Source: Sediminicola sp.
GTDB lineage: Bacteria; Bacteroidota; Bacteroidia; Flavobacteriales; Flavobacteriaceae
Direction: 5' to 3'
Assembly (NCBI GenBank): GCA_024643325.1
Contig: JAHEND010000014.1
Coordinates: forward strand, 1-50,971
DNA length: 50,971 bases
Shown here in pieces: positions 35,359 through 43,766 of the stretch. Made by a program: the position numbers and the translations under genes. The first letter of the stretch is position 1. Each line of letters starts with the position of its first letter. The notes beneath the pieces are model-generated. The model was not told the DNA's origin. It saw only the letters and a program-made list of their open reading frames with translations, and did not search any database.

Positions 35359-36576
35359 ATGTTGTATTATTTATTTGAATTTTTAGAAAAGCAATACCAA
35401 TTTCCGGGGGCCAGTCTGTTTGGTTTTTTAACCTTCAGGGCTTCATTGGCCATTATTACTTCTCTATTAATTGCAACAGTATTTGGAAAAAAGATCATTG
35501 AATACCTTCAGTTAAAACAAATAGGTGAGACCGTTAGAGATCTTGGTTTGGCTGGTCAAAAACAAAAAGCTGGTACTCCAACTATGGGTGGCTTAATTAT
35601 CATTATAGCTACTTTAGTTCCTGTTTTTCTCTTCGCTAAATTAGCCGAGATTTATATTGTGTTACTCATCGTAACTACACTTTGGATGGGTGCAATAGGC
35701 TTTGTAGATGATTACATTAAAATCTTTAAAAAAGACAAGGCTGGTTTAAAAGGTGTTTTTAAAGTCTTAGGGCAAGTAGTTCTTGGACTTATCGTTGGAG
35801 CTACTTTGTATTTTCATCCAGGCGTTACTATGAAAGAGGCGGTTGCGGTACCAAAAACAGAAGTGGTGAAGAGTCGTTTTTTAGGACCTGAAATAAAGTC
35901 TACTAAAACCACTATACCATTTACAAAAAACAACGAATTAGAGTATAGCAATTGGATTTCTTGGGCGGGTGAGGGTGCAGAGAAATACGCTTGGCTCATT
36001 TTTATTCCAGTAGTCATTTTTATAGTATCTGCAGTTTCTAACGGCGCAAATCTCACCGACGGTATAGACGGTTTGGCTGCGGGAACCTCTGCTATTATTG
36101 CTGTTACCTTGGGGGTATTTGCTTGGATTTCAGGGAATGTTATTTTCTCTGACTACTTAGATATTATGTTTATCCCTAGGGTAGGCGAATTGGTCGTGTT
36201 TATTGCTGCTTTTGTAGGTGCACTGGTTGGCTTTTTATGGTATAATGCCTTTCCAGCTCAAGTTTTTATGGGCGATACAGGTAGCTTGACTATTGGTGGA
36301 ATCATTGCAGTTATTGCCATTATTATTAGGAAGGAGTTACTTATTCCGCTCTTGTGCGGCGTCTTTTTCGCCGAGTCGCTCTCTGTGATGTTGCAGGTGG
36401 GCTATTTTAAATACACCAAGAAAAAATTAGGTGAAGGGGTACGCATTTTCCTCATGTCACCATTGCACCACCATTATCAGAAATTGGGCTATCATGAGAG
36501 TAAAATCGTGAGCAGATTTTGGATTGTGGGGATATTATTAGCCGTATTAACCATTGTAACCTTAAAACTGAGATAA
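35359..36576 (+). CDS. mraY: Phospho-MurNAc-pentapeptide transferase MraY
   Basis: A 405-aa polytopic inner-membrane enzyme that makes lipid I from UDP-MurNAc-pentapeptide and undecaprenyl phosphate. Conserved motifs are [12 protein letters not shown], the metal-binding [42 protein letters not shown] and [23 protein letters not shown]. The region between about residues 150 and 210 is a longer loop than in E. coli MraY, a feature common in Bacteroidetes. Its stop overlaps the murD start by one base (TAATG). Confidence 0.95.
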   Translation: MLYYLFEFLEKQYQFPGASLFGFLTFRASLAIITSLLIATVFGKKIIEYLQLKQIGETVRDLGLAGQKQKAGTPTMGGLIIIIATLVPVFLFAKLAEIYIVLLIVTTLWMGAIGFVDDYIKIFKKDKAGLKGVFKVLGQVVLGLIVGATLYFHPGVTMKEAVAVPKTEVVKSRFLGPEIKSTKTTIPFTKNNELEYSNWISWAGEGAEKYAWLIFIPVVIFIVSAVSNGANLTDGIDGLAAGTSAIIAVTLGVFAWISGNVIFSDYLDIMFIPRVGELVVFIAAFVGALVGFLWYNAFPAQVFMGDTGSLTIGGIIAVIAIIIRKELLIPLLCGVFFAESLSVMLQVGYFKYTKKKLGEGVRIFLMSPLHHHYQKLGYHESKIVSRFWIVGILLAVLTIVTLKLR

Positions 36577-37928
36577 TGAAATTTCTAGCAGTTTTAGGGG
36601 CAGGGGAGAGTGGTGTTGGTGCCGCCCTTTTGGGACAGCAACAAGGGTACCGTGTACTGGTGTCTGATCATGGCACCATTCAAGCTGCCTTTAAAAATGT
36701 TCTTATACAAAATGAGATTCCTTGGGAGGAAAATGGACACAGTGACACCGCTATTTTGGCAGCAGATCTTGTGGTAAAAAGTCCTGGTATTCCTGATACG
36801 GTACCCTTGGTTTGTGCATTGCGCCGGAAAGGTATCTCGGTGATTGATGAGGTGGAATTTGCCGCTCGTTACACCAACGCTGTGCTGATAGGTATTACTG
36901 GCAGCAATGGCAAAACCACCACGACCATGCTGACCCATCATATTTTAAAGTCAGACGGGAAATTGGTCGCTATGGGTGGTAATATTGGCCTAAGCTTTGC
37001 GAAACTCGTGTATGAAGCCCATTTGCCAGAGGCTAAAAAGATAGATTACTATGTATTAGAGCTCAGTAGTTTTCAATTGGATAACATTGAAAATTTTAGG
37101 CCGCATATCGCTGTAATCACCAATATATCCCCAGATCATTTGGACCGATACGGCTATGATATGGATCGTTATACAGCGGCAAAATTTCGTATATCAATGA
37201 ATCAATTGCCTACGGATTATTTAATCTATGACGCAGATTGCGAGGTGATTGGAGCCGCTTTGGCTCAGTTTCCCGAAACCGGAAAAAGAATTCCATTTAG
37301 TACACAAAAAATAATTAATAATGGCGCCTGTCAAAAAGGCGAGAATATAGAAATAGCATTGGACCAAAAATCATTTAGCATGCAGATCAATACATTGGCC
37401 TTAGAGGGCACTCATAACGTTAAAAATACCATGGCAGCTTCCGCAGCAGCAGCCTTGGTTCAGATAAGAAAAGAAACCATACGCAATAGTGTGCAACATT
37501 TCCAAGGAGCGCCACATCGTTTAGAAAAAGTACTTAAGATCCAACATGTCACTTATATTAACGACTCAAAAGCAACCAATGTCAACGCCACTTTCTATGC
37601 GTTAGACAGTGTTAAAACACCTATGGTTTGGATTGTTGGAGGGGTAGACAAAGGAAATGACTATATGCCATTAATGTCTATGGTTAGAGAGAAGGTGAAA
37701 GCAATTATTTGCTTGGGAACAGATAACAACACCCTAAAATCAGTCTTTTCAAAGGCCACTGATATATTGGTAGAAACAACTTCTATGGAGGAGGCCGTTA
37801 AAATAGCGTATAAAATTGCAGAAAAAGGCGAGACGGTTTTGTTGTCTCCAGCCTGTGCGAGTTTTGATTTATTTAAAAATTATGAAGACAGAGGAGATCA
37901 GTTTAAAGCTGCTGTAAAAAATTTATAA
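36576..37928 (+). CDS. murD: UDP-MurNAc-L-alanine--D-glutamate ligase
   Basis: About 450 aa. It adds D-Glu to UDP-MurNAc-L-Ala. It begins [20 protein letters not shown] and carries the ATP loop GITGSNGKTTTTMLTHHIL, ELSSFQLDNIENFRPHI, and the C-terminal YINDSKATNVNATFYAL and LLSPACASFDLFKNYEDRGD, all standard for MurD. A frame starting 19 codons earlier (TTG 36519) lies within mraY and encodes nothing family-like, so the ATG overlapping the mraY stop was chosen. Confidence 0.95.
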   Translation: MKFLAVLGAGESGVGAALLGQQQGYRVLVSDHGTIQAAFKNVLIQNEIPWEENGHSDTAILAADLVVKSPGIPDTVPLVCALRRKGISVIDEVEFAARYTNAVLIGITGSNGKTTTTMLTHHILKSDGKLVAMGGNIGLSFAKLVYEAHLPEAKKIDYYVLELSSFQLDNIENFRPHIAVITNISPDHLDRYGYDMDRYTAAKFRISMNQLPTDYLIYDADCEVIGAALAQFPETGKRIPFSTQKIINNGACQKGENIEIALDQKSFSMQINTLALEGTHNVKNTMAASAAAALVQIRKETIRNSVQHFQGAPHRLEKVLKIQHVTYINDSKATNVNATFYALDSVKTPMVWIVGGVDKGNDYMPLMSMVREKVKAIICLGTDNNTLKSVFSKATDILVETTSMEEAVKIAYKIAEKGETVLLSPACASFDLFKNYEDRGDQFKAAVKNL

Positions 37929-37930
37929 GA

Positions 37931-39127
37931 TTGGGCATATTCAAAAACATACAAGGAGATAAAGCTATGTGGGCGGTAGTAGCGCTGTTGGCGCTAATAT
38001 CCTTCTTACCTGTGTACAGTGCCAGTGGTAACTTAGAAAATGTGGTGCAAAATGGTACGGCCATAGGTCACTTGGCCAAGCATGCATTTTTACTTGGTAT
38101 GGGTTTTGTCATTATGTTTGGAATACATAAAATACCCACCCATTTTTTTAAGGGACTTTCCCTCATAGGAATGCCTGTAGTTTTGCTGTTATTGGCATAC
38201 ACCTTGGCACAAGGAAGTACCATTGATGGAGCCAATGCCAGTAGGTGGATTAAAATTCCCTTTACTTCTATAGGTTTTCAGACTTCTACTTTGGCCATGG
38301 TGGTTTTAATGGTCTATATAGCGAGGTACCTGTCTAAAATTAAAGACCAATCAATTCGATTTACAGAATCTATACTGCCCTTGTGGTTGCCAGTTTTTAG
38401 TGTAGTTGCTTTAGTTTTTCCAGCCAATTTTTCTACCGCTGCTATTCTTTTTTCCATGGTCATGATGCTTTGTTTTATTGGGGGCTACCCGTTTAAATAC
38501 CTTTTAGGGATAGCCACGACGGGTTTGGTTATGGGCGCATTGTTTGTCATGACTGCAAAGGCTTTTCCTGGGCTTTTTCCCAATAGGGTAGACACTTGGA
38601 TGAGTCGTATTGAAAATTTTTCTTCAGATGAAATTACCGAGGCAGATTATCAGGTAGAGCGTGCTAAAATTGCCATTGCAACCGGAGGTGTTTTTGGATT
38701 AGGGGCAGGAAAAAGCGTGATGAAAAACTTTTTACCTCAGAGCTCATCGGATTTTATTTTTGCCATTATTATTGAGGAATACGGTATGATTGGAGGCTTT
38801 ATTATTTTGGGTCTATACTTGTTTTTACTCATTAGGATCATAGTTATAGCCAATGGGGCACCTACTTTTTTTGCTAAACTCATCGCTCTAGGGGTTGGTC
38901 TACCTATTGTATTTCAGGCTTTTATTAATATGGGGGTGGCCGTGTCTCTATTGCCAGTGACTGGGCAAACCTTGCCGCTTATCAGTAGTGGTGGAACCTC
39001 TATTTGGATGACTTGTTTGGCCTTAGGTATAATACTAAGTGCGAGTAATAAAAAGGCTCATACGGCACCGGAAGCAGTTACAGAAGAAACCACAAACCCT
39101 TTAGAAATATTAAGTGAGCAGCTATAA
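37931..39127 (+). CDS. ftsW: Septal peptidoglycan polymerase FtsW
   Basis: A 398-aa SEDS-family glycosyltransferase with about ten TM helices, partner of FtsI. Motifs are FLPVYSASGNLE, DGANASRWIKIPFTSIGFQ, GLFPNRVDTWMSRIENF, GAGKSVMKNFLPQSSSDFIFAIIIEEYG and SGGTSIWMTCLALGIILS. The start is TTG, 2 bp after the murD stop; an ATG 12 codons later (37967) would cut the usual N-terminal IFKNIQGDKA segment. murG begins 14 bp before its stop. Confidence 0.94.
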   Translation: MGIFKNIQGDKAMWAVVALLALISFLPVYSASGNLENVVQNGTAIGHLAKHAFLLGMGFVIMFGIHKIPTHFFKGLSLIGMPVVLLLLAYTLAQGSTIDGANASRWIKIPFTSIGFQTSTLAMVVLMVYIARYLSKIKDQSIRFTESILPLWLPVFSVVALVFPANFSTAAILFSMVMMLCFIGGYPFKYLLGIATTGLVMGALFVMTAKAFPGLFPNRVDTWMSRIENFSSDEITEADYQVERAKIAIATGGVFGLGAGKSVMKNFLPQSSSDFIFAIIIEEYGMIGGFIILGLYLFLLIRIIVIANGAPTFFAKLIALGVGLPIVFQAFINMGVAVSLLPVTGQTLPLISSGGTSIWMTCLALGIILSASNKKAHTAPEAVTEETTNPLEILSEQL

Positions 39128-40214
39128 ATTCATATTGTCTGGAGGCGGAACAGGAGGTCATATTTATCCTGCTATTGCCATTGCTCAAGGCCTAGAAAAG
39201 GCTTATCCCAATGCGTCATTTTTGTTCGTAGGGGCTAAAGGAAAAATGGAAATGAAAAAAGTTCCAGAGGCCGGATACGCGATTAAAGGGCTTTGGATTT
39301 CTGGACTGTCTAGAAAAGTATCTGTCGCTTTGCTTGTTTTTCCTTTCAAATTACTGTGGAGTTTTTGGCAGTCTTTTTTTATTCTATTGCGTGTTAGGCC
39401 AGATTTGGTGATTGGTACCGGAGGCTATGCCTCTGCCCCTTTGCTTAAAATGGCTCAGTGGTTGGGATTCCCAACCCTAATTCAAGAGCAGAATTCTTAC
39501 GCAGGAGTGACCAATAAATGGCTCTCCAAAAAAGCAAAGGCTATTTGTGTGGCTTACCCAAATATGGAAAAGTATTTTCCAGAAAATACCCTAGTGTATT
39601 CAGGCAATCCAATAAGAGCAGGTATTCAGTATGAATTGCCTCCAAAAGAAAAGGGCTTAATGGAATTTAAGCTTCAGCCCAATCTTCCAGTATTATTTGT
39701 ACTTGGAGGGAGTTTAGGGGCCAAAAGAATCAATGCATTTATAGCCAGCCAATTGCCTTATTTTGACCGTCAAGGAATTCAATTGTTGTGGCAATGTGGC
39801 GCTTTGTATTACGATGAATACAATAGATTCCAGTCGGATAAGGTGCAGTTATTTGATTTTATTTCAAATATGCCACTAGCTTATACTGCTGCGGACTATG
39901 TAATTTCAAGGGCAGGCGCAGGTGCCGTATCTGAATTAATGCTTGTGGGGAAACCAGCCCTATTGATACCATCGCCTAACGTGGCTGAAGACCACCAAAC
40001 AAAAAATGCAGCAGCGGTTGTTGCTATGGGTGCGGGTAAAATGATAAAAGAGGCAGACTTAGAAAATAATTTCCAAGGAGTATTTGAAAGTGTCACCAAA
40101 GATTTGGCGCTTCAATCCTCTATGAGAGAGGCCATGCGAAAAATGGCCAAGCCCAATGCATCCGACACTATTGTGAAGGCAATTAGTAAAATTATCGAGA
40201 AACACCCAAAATAA
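39114..40214 (+). CDS. murG: N-acetylglucosaminyltransferase MurG
   Basis: A 366-aa GT28 enzyme that adds GlcNAc to lipid I, giving lipid II. The N-terminal ILSGGGTGGHIYPAIAIAQGL and the C-terminal VISRAGAGAVSELMLVGKPALLIPSPNVAEDHQTKNA are diagnostic. The start is GTG overlapping ftsW by 14 bp. It acts at the cytoplasmic face of the inner membrane. A 131-bp gap, unusually long for this cluster, separates it from murC. Confidence 0.95.
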   Translation: MSSYKFILSGGGTGGHIYPAIAIAQGLEKAYPNASFLFVGAKGKMEMKKVPEAGYAIKGLWISGLSRKVSVALLVFPFKLLWSFWQSFFILLRVRPDLVIGTGGYASAPLLKMAQWLGFPTLIQEQNSYAGVTNKWLSKKAKAICVAYPNMEKYFPENTLVYSGNPIRAGIQYELPPKEKGLMEFKLQPNLPVLFVLGGSLGAKRINAFIASQLPYFDRQGIQLLWQCGALYYDEYNRFQSDKVQLFDFISNMPLAYTAADYVISRAGAGAVSELMLVGKPALLIPSPNVAEDHQTKNAAAVVAMGAGKMIKEADLENNFQGVFESVTKDLALQSSMREAMRKMAKPNASDTIVKAISKIIEKHPK

Positions 40215-40231
40215 ACCAACAAGCAAAAAAT

Positions 40232-40306
40232 ATGTTTAAACCGCCATTCAAAGGCATGGACTTTAGTCATAAAAGAGCATTAAAAAATACTGTTCAAGCA
40301 TTTTAA
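40232..40306 (+). CDS. Possible micro-ORF between murG and murC
   Basis: An ATG-initiated frame of 24 codons that begins MFKPPFKGMDFSHKRA and ends in TAA fills over half of the 131-bp murG-murC gap. Upstream is the A-rich stretch AAGCAAAAAAT, which can serve as a weak ribosome-loading signal in Bacteroidetes. It resembles no family known to me and may be random. If translated, it could be a leader peptide affecting murC. Conservation would decide. Confidence 0.2.
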   Translation: MFKPPFKGMDFSHKRALKNTVQAF

Positions 40307-40345
40307 TACAACATTCACGGGATTGAATTTTGAACAATCGTATCA

Positions 40346-41686
40346 ATGAATAATACTGTAGACACATACTTTTTTTTGGGAATAGGCGGCATAGGAATGT
40401 CGGCCTTGGCTAAGTATTTCGCCCTAAAGGGTTTTTGTGTATTGGGTTATGACCTGAATGAGTCAGATATTACAAAATCTTTAGAGTCATTAGGAATTAG
40501 GGTATTTTATGAGGACAACAGTGCGCTGTTGCCAAAAGAATTCAATAGTTCTGCTGTCACTAAAGTGATCTATACACCTGCAGTTCCGCAAAGCAGCGAT
40601 TGGTTTTCTTATTTTAAAACCAATGACTTTACTATGGTTAAAAGGGCTGTTTTATTGGGAGAAACTACTGAATTGAGCTTCTGCTATGCGGTAGCTGGTA
40701 CCCATGGAAAAACAACTACCTCTGCTTTGCTGGCTTATTTGCTAGACGCCTCAGGCGTGAATATCACCGCTTTTTTGGGAGGTATAGCACATAATTTTGG
40801 CAGTAATTTATTACTTAAAGACACTGAAATTACCGTGGTAGAGGCAGACGAGTTTGACAGGTCGTTCTTGAATTTATCTCCTAATGTAGCTTGTATTACT
40901 TCTACAGATGCAGATCATTTAGATATTTACAAGTCAGCCAAAGCACTTGAAGATAGTTTCCATTCCTTTGCAGCGCTTGTTCCGTTGAGAGCGCATTTGT
41001 TTGTCCATGAGGACCTGGATATTCCGGGAATTAGCTATGGGGAGCGAGAGAGCTCAGATTATTATATTTCGGATTTAAAAGTAGTCTCTGGTCAGACTTT
41101 GGCTAATATTCATACTCCTAGGGAAACTTTTAAAGAGGTCTTATTTCCTATGCCAGGCAAGCACAATGTGCTCAATGCGCTTGTGGCTTTTGCTATGGCT
41201 TATTCTCAGGGGGTGCCTGCTCATGGTTTAATTAAAGCATTGTCGGGCTTTAAGGGAATTTCCAGGCGTTTTTCATATGAGATTAATACACCAGATAGGG
41301 TTTATGTAGATGACTATGCCCACCATCCAACGGCTATAAACGCCATATACCAAACATTGAGGGCGCAGTATCCAAATAAAAAAATCACCGCCATTTTTCA
41401 ACCGCATTTGTATTCGCGCACCCAAGATTTTGCCCATGAATTTGCGGCCAGTTTGTCTCAGTTTGACAGTCTTTTCTTATTGGATATTTATCCGGCCAGA
41501 GAGCAACCTATTGAAGGGATAACCTCCGAGTGGTTACTCGGTTTGATCAGTTCAAAGAAAAAATCAAAATTGAGCGTAGCTGAGGTATTAAAAAACCTTG
41601 AAGAAAATCCTCCAGAGGTCTTGGTGAGTTTGGGGGCAGGGGATATAGGAAAACAAGTGGTTCATTTTAAAAAAGCTTTGCTATGA
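40346..41686 (+). CDS. murC: UDP-MurNAc--L-alanine ligase MurC
   Basis: The 446-aa first Mur ligase, joining L-Ala to UDP-MurNAc. It starts YFFLGIGGIGMSALAKYFAL, then GTHGKTTTSALLAYLL (ATP), VEADEFDRSFLNLSPNVACI, and VYVDDYAHHPTAINAIYQTL with IFQPHLYSRTQDF in the C-terminal half. A stop codon lies five codons upstream in frame, so the ATG is secure. ftsQ overlaps its end by 4 bp. Confidence 0.95.
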   Translation: MNNTVDTYFFLGIGGIGMSALAKYFALKGFCVLGYDLNESDITKSLESLGIRVFYEDNSALLPKEFNSSAVTKVIYTPAVPQSSDWFSYFKTNDFTMVKRAVLLGETTELSFCYAVAGTHGKTTTSALLAYLLDASGVNITAFLGGIAHNFGSNLLLKDTEITVVEADEFDRSFLNLSPNVACITSTDADHLDIYKSAKALEDSFHSFAALVPLRAHLFVHEDLDIPGISYGERESSDYYISDLKVVSGQTLANIHTPRETFKEVLFPMPGKHNVLNALVAFAMAYSQGVPAHGLIKALSGFKGISRRFSYEINTPDRVYVDDYAHHPTAINAIYQTLRAQYPNKKITAIFQPHLYSRTQDFAHEFAASLSQFDSLFLLDIYPAREQPIEGITSEWLLGLISSKKKSKLSVAEVLKNLEENPPEVLVSLGAGDIGKQVVHFKKALL

Positions 41687-42402
41687 AAAGAGTATTAAAG
41701 GTGTTTCAAATGCTTCTCCTCTGCTTTGTTTTGGTGGGCCTATACGCTTTTACTAATTACAGAAATGAGCGAAGAATAATCACTGATATTGACTTAAAAT
41801 TTATTGGGAATGATAATTTGTATACCACCTATGAGGCGGTTAATAAAATGTTAATAGTTAAACAGAAAGGGGCTTTTAAAGCCCCAAAAGATAAAGTAGC
41901 TTTGAATAGAATTGAGCAGTGGCTCAATGAAGACCCTATGCTTCAGAATGCCACAGTTTATATGACTGTAGATGGGGTACTTAGGGCCTTGCTTACACAG
42001 AGAACACCAGAAGCTAGGGTGGTAACGGATTCTGTTTATTACCTAGATACTCGCGGAATGGCTATGCCACTTTCTGAGTTTCACTCTGCCAGGGTACCCA
42101 TTATTAGTGGGAATATCTCTGAGGTAAGTTTATCTGATTGTCATAAAATAATTGAATTTGTGTCCCGAGATGTTTTCTTGAAAAAGAATATTGTGGGAAT
42201 TAGAGTGATTAAAGATCAAGACTATATGTTGCAGTGTAGGTTAGATCTATTTGAGGTTCGTCTTGGAGCAGCAACAGCACTTCAAGAAAAGACTTCTAAT
42301 TTTAAGGCTTTTTACAATAAAGCTCTAAAAGACAATAGTCTCCAAAGCTATTCTTTGGTAGATGTGAGGTTTAAAAATCAGGTGGTTGCCACCAAAAAAT
42401 AA
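41683..42402 (+). CDS. ftsQ: Division protein FtsQ/DivIB
   Basis: A 239-aa bitopic membrane protein with one N-terminal TM helix (about 8-26, VFQMLLLCFVLVGLYAFT) and a periplasmic POTRA-like and beta region (DIDLKFIGNDNLYTTYEAVNKML ... LRALLTQRTPEARV). The call rests on topology, the position between murC and ftsA, and the short POTRA pattern. It overlaps murC by 4 bp (ATGA). It should bridge early and late division proteins through FtsL. Confidence 0.88.
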   Translation: MKRVLKVFQMLLLCFVLVGLYAFTNYRNERRIITDIDLKFIGNDNLYTTYEAVNKMLIVKQKGAFKAPKDKVALNRIEQWLNEDPMLQNATVYMTVDGVLRALLTQRTPEARVVTDSVYYLDTRGMAMPLSEFHSARVPIISGNISEVSLSDCHKIIEFVSRDVFLKKNIVGIRVIKDQDYMLQCRLDLFEVRLGAATALQEKTSNFKAFYNKALKDNSLQSYSLVDVRFKNQVVATKK

Positions 42403-42412
42403 TAATACTCAG

Positions 42413-43738
42413 ATGAAAGAGACAAATTATTCTGTTGGCTTAGATATTGGAACTACAAAGATCGTAGCCATTATTGGGAAGGAGAACGAGTATGGTAAAA
42501 TAGAAATTCTCGGTATTGGGAAATCTAAAAGTTTGGGGGTACACAGAGGTGTAGTGAATAATATTACACAAACCATTGAGTCTATTCAACAAGCGGTGCA
42601 ACAGGCAGAAACGGATTCTGGCTTGAAAATAGATACGGTATCTGTGGGAATAGCCGGGCAACACATTCGTTCGCTGCAACACTCAGATTATATTACGCGT
42701 GCCAATTCAGAAGAAGTGATTGGTTATGAAGACGTAGACAACCTTTGCAACCAGGTGTATAAATTAGTGATGCTTCCAGGAGAGGAAATTATTCACGTAC
42801 TACCTCAAGAGTTTAAGGTAGACGGTCAGGCAGAAATAAAGGAGCCTATGGGTATGTATGGTGGGCGTTTAGAAGCTAATTTCCATGTGGTTGTAGGACA
42901 GGTTTCTTCTATAAAAAATATAGTTCGTTGCATTAAGAGTGCAGGTCTAAATCTGGGAGAAATATCCTTAGAGCCTCTAGCTTCTGCCAATGCAGTCTTG
43001 AGTCAGGAAGAAAAAGAAGCCGGTGTGGCACTCATAGATATAGGGGGAGGTACTACGGATCTCGCCATTTTTAAAGATGGTATTATACGCCATACTGCCG
43101 TGATTCCATTTGGGGGTAACGTCATTACAGAAGATATAAAAGAAGGCTGCTCGATTATTGAAAAGCAGGCAGAACTCTTAAAAATAAAGTTTGGATCTGC
43201 TTGGCCAGGAGAGAACAAAGACAATGAAATTGTCTCTATACCAGGATTGAGAGGAAGGGATCCAAAAGAGATTACCCTGAAGAATCTTTCTAAAATTATT
43301 CACGCAAGAGTCGTAGAAATTATAGAGCAGGTCTATGTGGAAATTAAAAATTACGGCCACGAGGAACAGAAGAAGAAACTCATTGGTGGCATAGTGCTTA
43401 CAGGAGGGGGAAGTCAGTTAAAGCACCTCAAGCAACTGGTAGAATACATTACCGGGATGGATACCCGAATTGGGTATCCCAACGAGCACCTTGCAGGAGA
43501 TTCTGAAGAAGAAATTGCTTCGCCATTATACGCTACGGGGGTAGGATTATTAATGAGTGCGGTGGCTTCAGATGCGAAGCGCAAACCGCATCAAGAGATA
43601 GCCGCAGAAGAAATTCAAGAAGAGGTTTCTGAAGCAGCACCAGCTGAGAAGGCGCCAGAAAAGGACAAAGCCCCAAGAAAAAACATCTTTGACAAATGGT
43701 CAGAGAAATTGAAAGATTTTTTAGACAACGCAGAATAA
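42413..43738 (+). CDS. ftsA: Cell division protein FtsA
   Basis: About 441 aa, an actin-like ATPase that anchors FtsZ to the membrane. Motifs are SVGLDIGTTKIVAIIGK (phosphate 1), VALIDIGGGTTDLAIF (phosphate 2) and GGIVLTGGGSQLKHLKQLVE (adenosine). The C-terminus ends in a basic amphipathic helix (NIFDKWSEKLKDFLDNAE) typical of the membrane-targeting sequence. The ATG at 42413 was preferred to a TTG 9 codons upstream that overlaps the ftsQ end. ftsZ follows after 28 bp. Confidence 0.95.
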   Translation: MKETNYSVGLDIGTTKIVAIIGKENEYGKIEILGIGKSKSLGVHRGVVNNITQTIESIQQAVQQAETDSGLKIDTVSVGIAGQHIRSLQHSDYITRANSEEVIGYEDVDNLCNQVYKLVMLPGEEIIHVLPQEFKVDGQAEIKEPMGMYGGRLEANFHVVVGQVSSIKNIVRCIKSAGLNLGEISLEPLASANAVLSQEEKEAGVALIDIGGGTTDLAIFKDGIIRHTAVIPFGGNVITEDIKEGCSIIEKQAELLKIKFGSAWPGENKDNEIVSIPGLRGRDPKEITLKNLSKIIHARVVEIIEQVYVEIKNYGHEEQKKKLIGGIVLTGGGSQLKHLKQLVEYITGMDTRIGYPNEHLAGDSEEEIASPLYATGVGLLMSAVASDAKRKPHQEIAAEEIQEEVSEAAPAEKAPEKDKAPRKNIFDKWSEKLKDFLDNAE

Positions 43739-43766
43739 AATACCAAAAATATAAGAACCCAAATTT

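Noticed and set aside
36519-36575. TTG start of murD within mraY
   Set aside because: The added residues do not resemble MurD; the ATG overlapping the mraY stop starts the family sequence.
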